Assembly (NCBI GenBank): GCA_900540905.1
Contig: UQHR01000036.1
Span: forward strand, 1 to 22,059
Source of the DNA: an uncultured Collinsella sp.
Lineage (GTDB): Bacteria > Actinomycetota > Coriobacteriia > Coriobacteriales > Coriobacteriaceae
DNA length: 22,059 nucleotides
Direction: 5' to 3'
How positions within the stretch are numbered: the stretch's first letter is position 1; each line of letters starts with the position of its first letter. Below the pieces are notes generated by a model. It searched no databases and was not told the DNA's origin. It was given only the letters and a program-made list of their open reading frames with translations. Positions 21,998-22,059 of this stretch are shown one piece after another. The translations under genes were made by a program, and so were the position numbers.

Positions 21998-22059
21998 TAT
22001 TCTTGGCTCTGTTAGACCAAGATTGACATTCAGCCCAATCGTTTTGCAATTGCACAATA

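Noticed and set aside
1..22059. CRISPR array, prophage, transposon or toxin-antitoxin locus
   Set aside because: No regularly spaced direct repeats, transposase or phage structural genes and no recognisable antitoxin/toxin pair were seen on either strand.

Overview
The window is a GC-rich stretch of bacterial chromosome with about 17 well-supported protein genes and no rRNA, tRNA, CRISPR array, integrase or insertion sequence that I can see. Gene content, codon bias and the look of the proteins suggest an anaerobic actinobacterium of the Coriobacteriia (Collinsella-like). That placement rests on recognition and no search was run. Most genes are housekeeping or biosynthetic, so the novelty lies mainly in the non-coding and very short coding sequences.

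Layout. 1-2800: the tail of an unidentified gene, an iron-sulfur cysteine desulfidase/serine dehydratase-type enzyme (-), ribose-5-phosphate isomerase B (+) and nucleoside diphosphate kinase (-). 3064-6670: an arginine block on the minus strand, with argG preceded by a newly spotted arginine-rich leader peptide and possible attenuator, then a 56-residue small ORF, then argH. 6878-10726: a Cof-type HAD phosphatase (+) and DNA polymerase I (-) converging on a 126-base two-tier inverted repeat. 10893-13203: an M18 aminopeptidase and a YaaA-family protein (+), separated by a very long terminator-like hairpin. 13227-16267: a small membrane-anchored protein (-), then a TPP riboswitch controlling thiC, followed by thiD (+). 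16328-19475 (all -): an SGNH hydrolase, a divergent microbial PARG-like protein, a Bax-inhibitor-1 family membrane protein and a conserved small protein that appears to be leaderless. 19726-21466 (+): a Pit phosphate transporter and its DUF47/PhoU-like partner. 21469-21997: a second long inverted repeat and a visibly AT-rich GIY-YIG-like gene (-).

How the genes work together. argG and argH catalyse the last two steps of arginine synthesis and lie on one strand, but a strong terminator and a small ORF separate them. thiC and thiD make and phosphorylate the thiamine pyrimidine, under TPP control at thiC. pit and the DUF47 gene form a phosphate-uptake pair.

The strongest unexpected signal is at 6465-6603. 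A 24-codon ORF with an excellent Shine-Dalgarno sequence has six arginine codons in its last ten sense codons and ends in three consecutive CGA codons and a stop. It lies about 200 bases upstream of argG on the same strand and is followed by mutually exclusive hairpins. This looks like ribosome-mediated attenuation responding to arginine. Other points of interest are the PARG-like protein that lacks the second glutamate of its catalytic motif, long hairpins at convergent gene ends, terminator-like hairpins placed just upstream of ribosome-binding sites, and several short leader ORFs.
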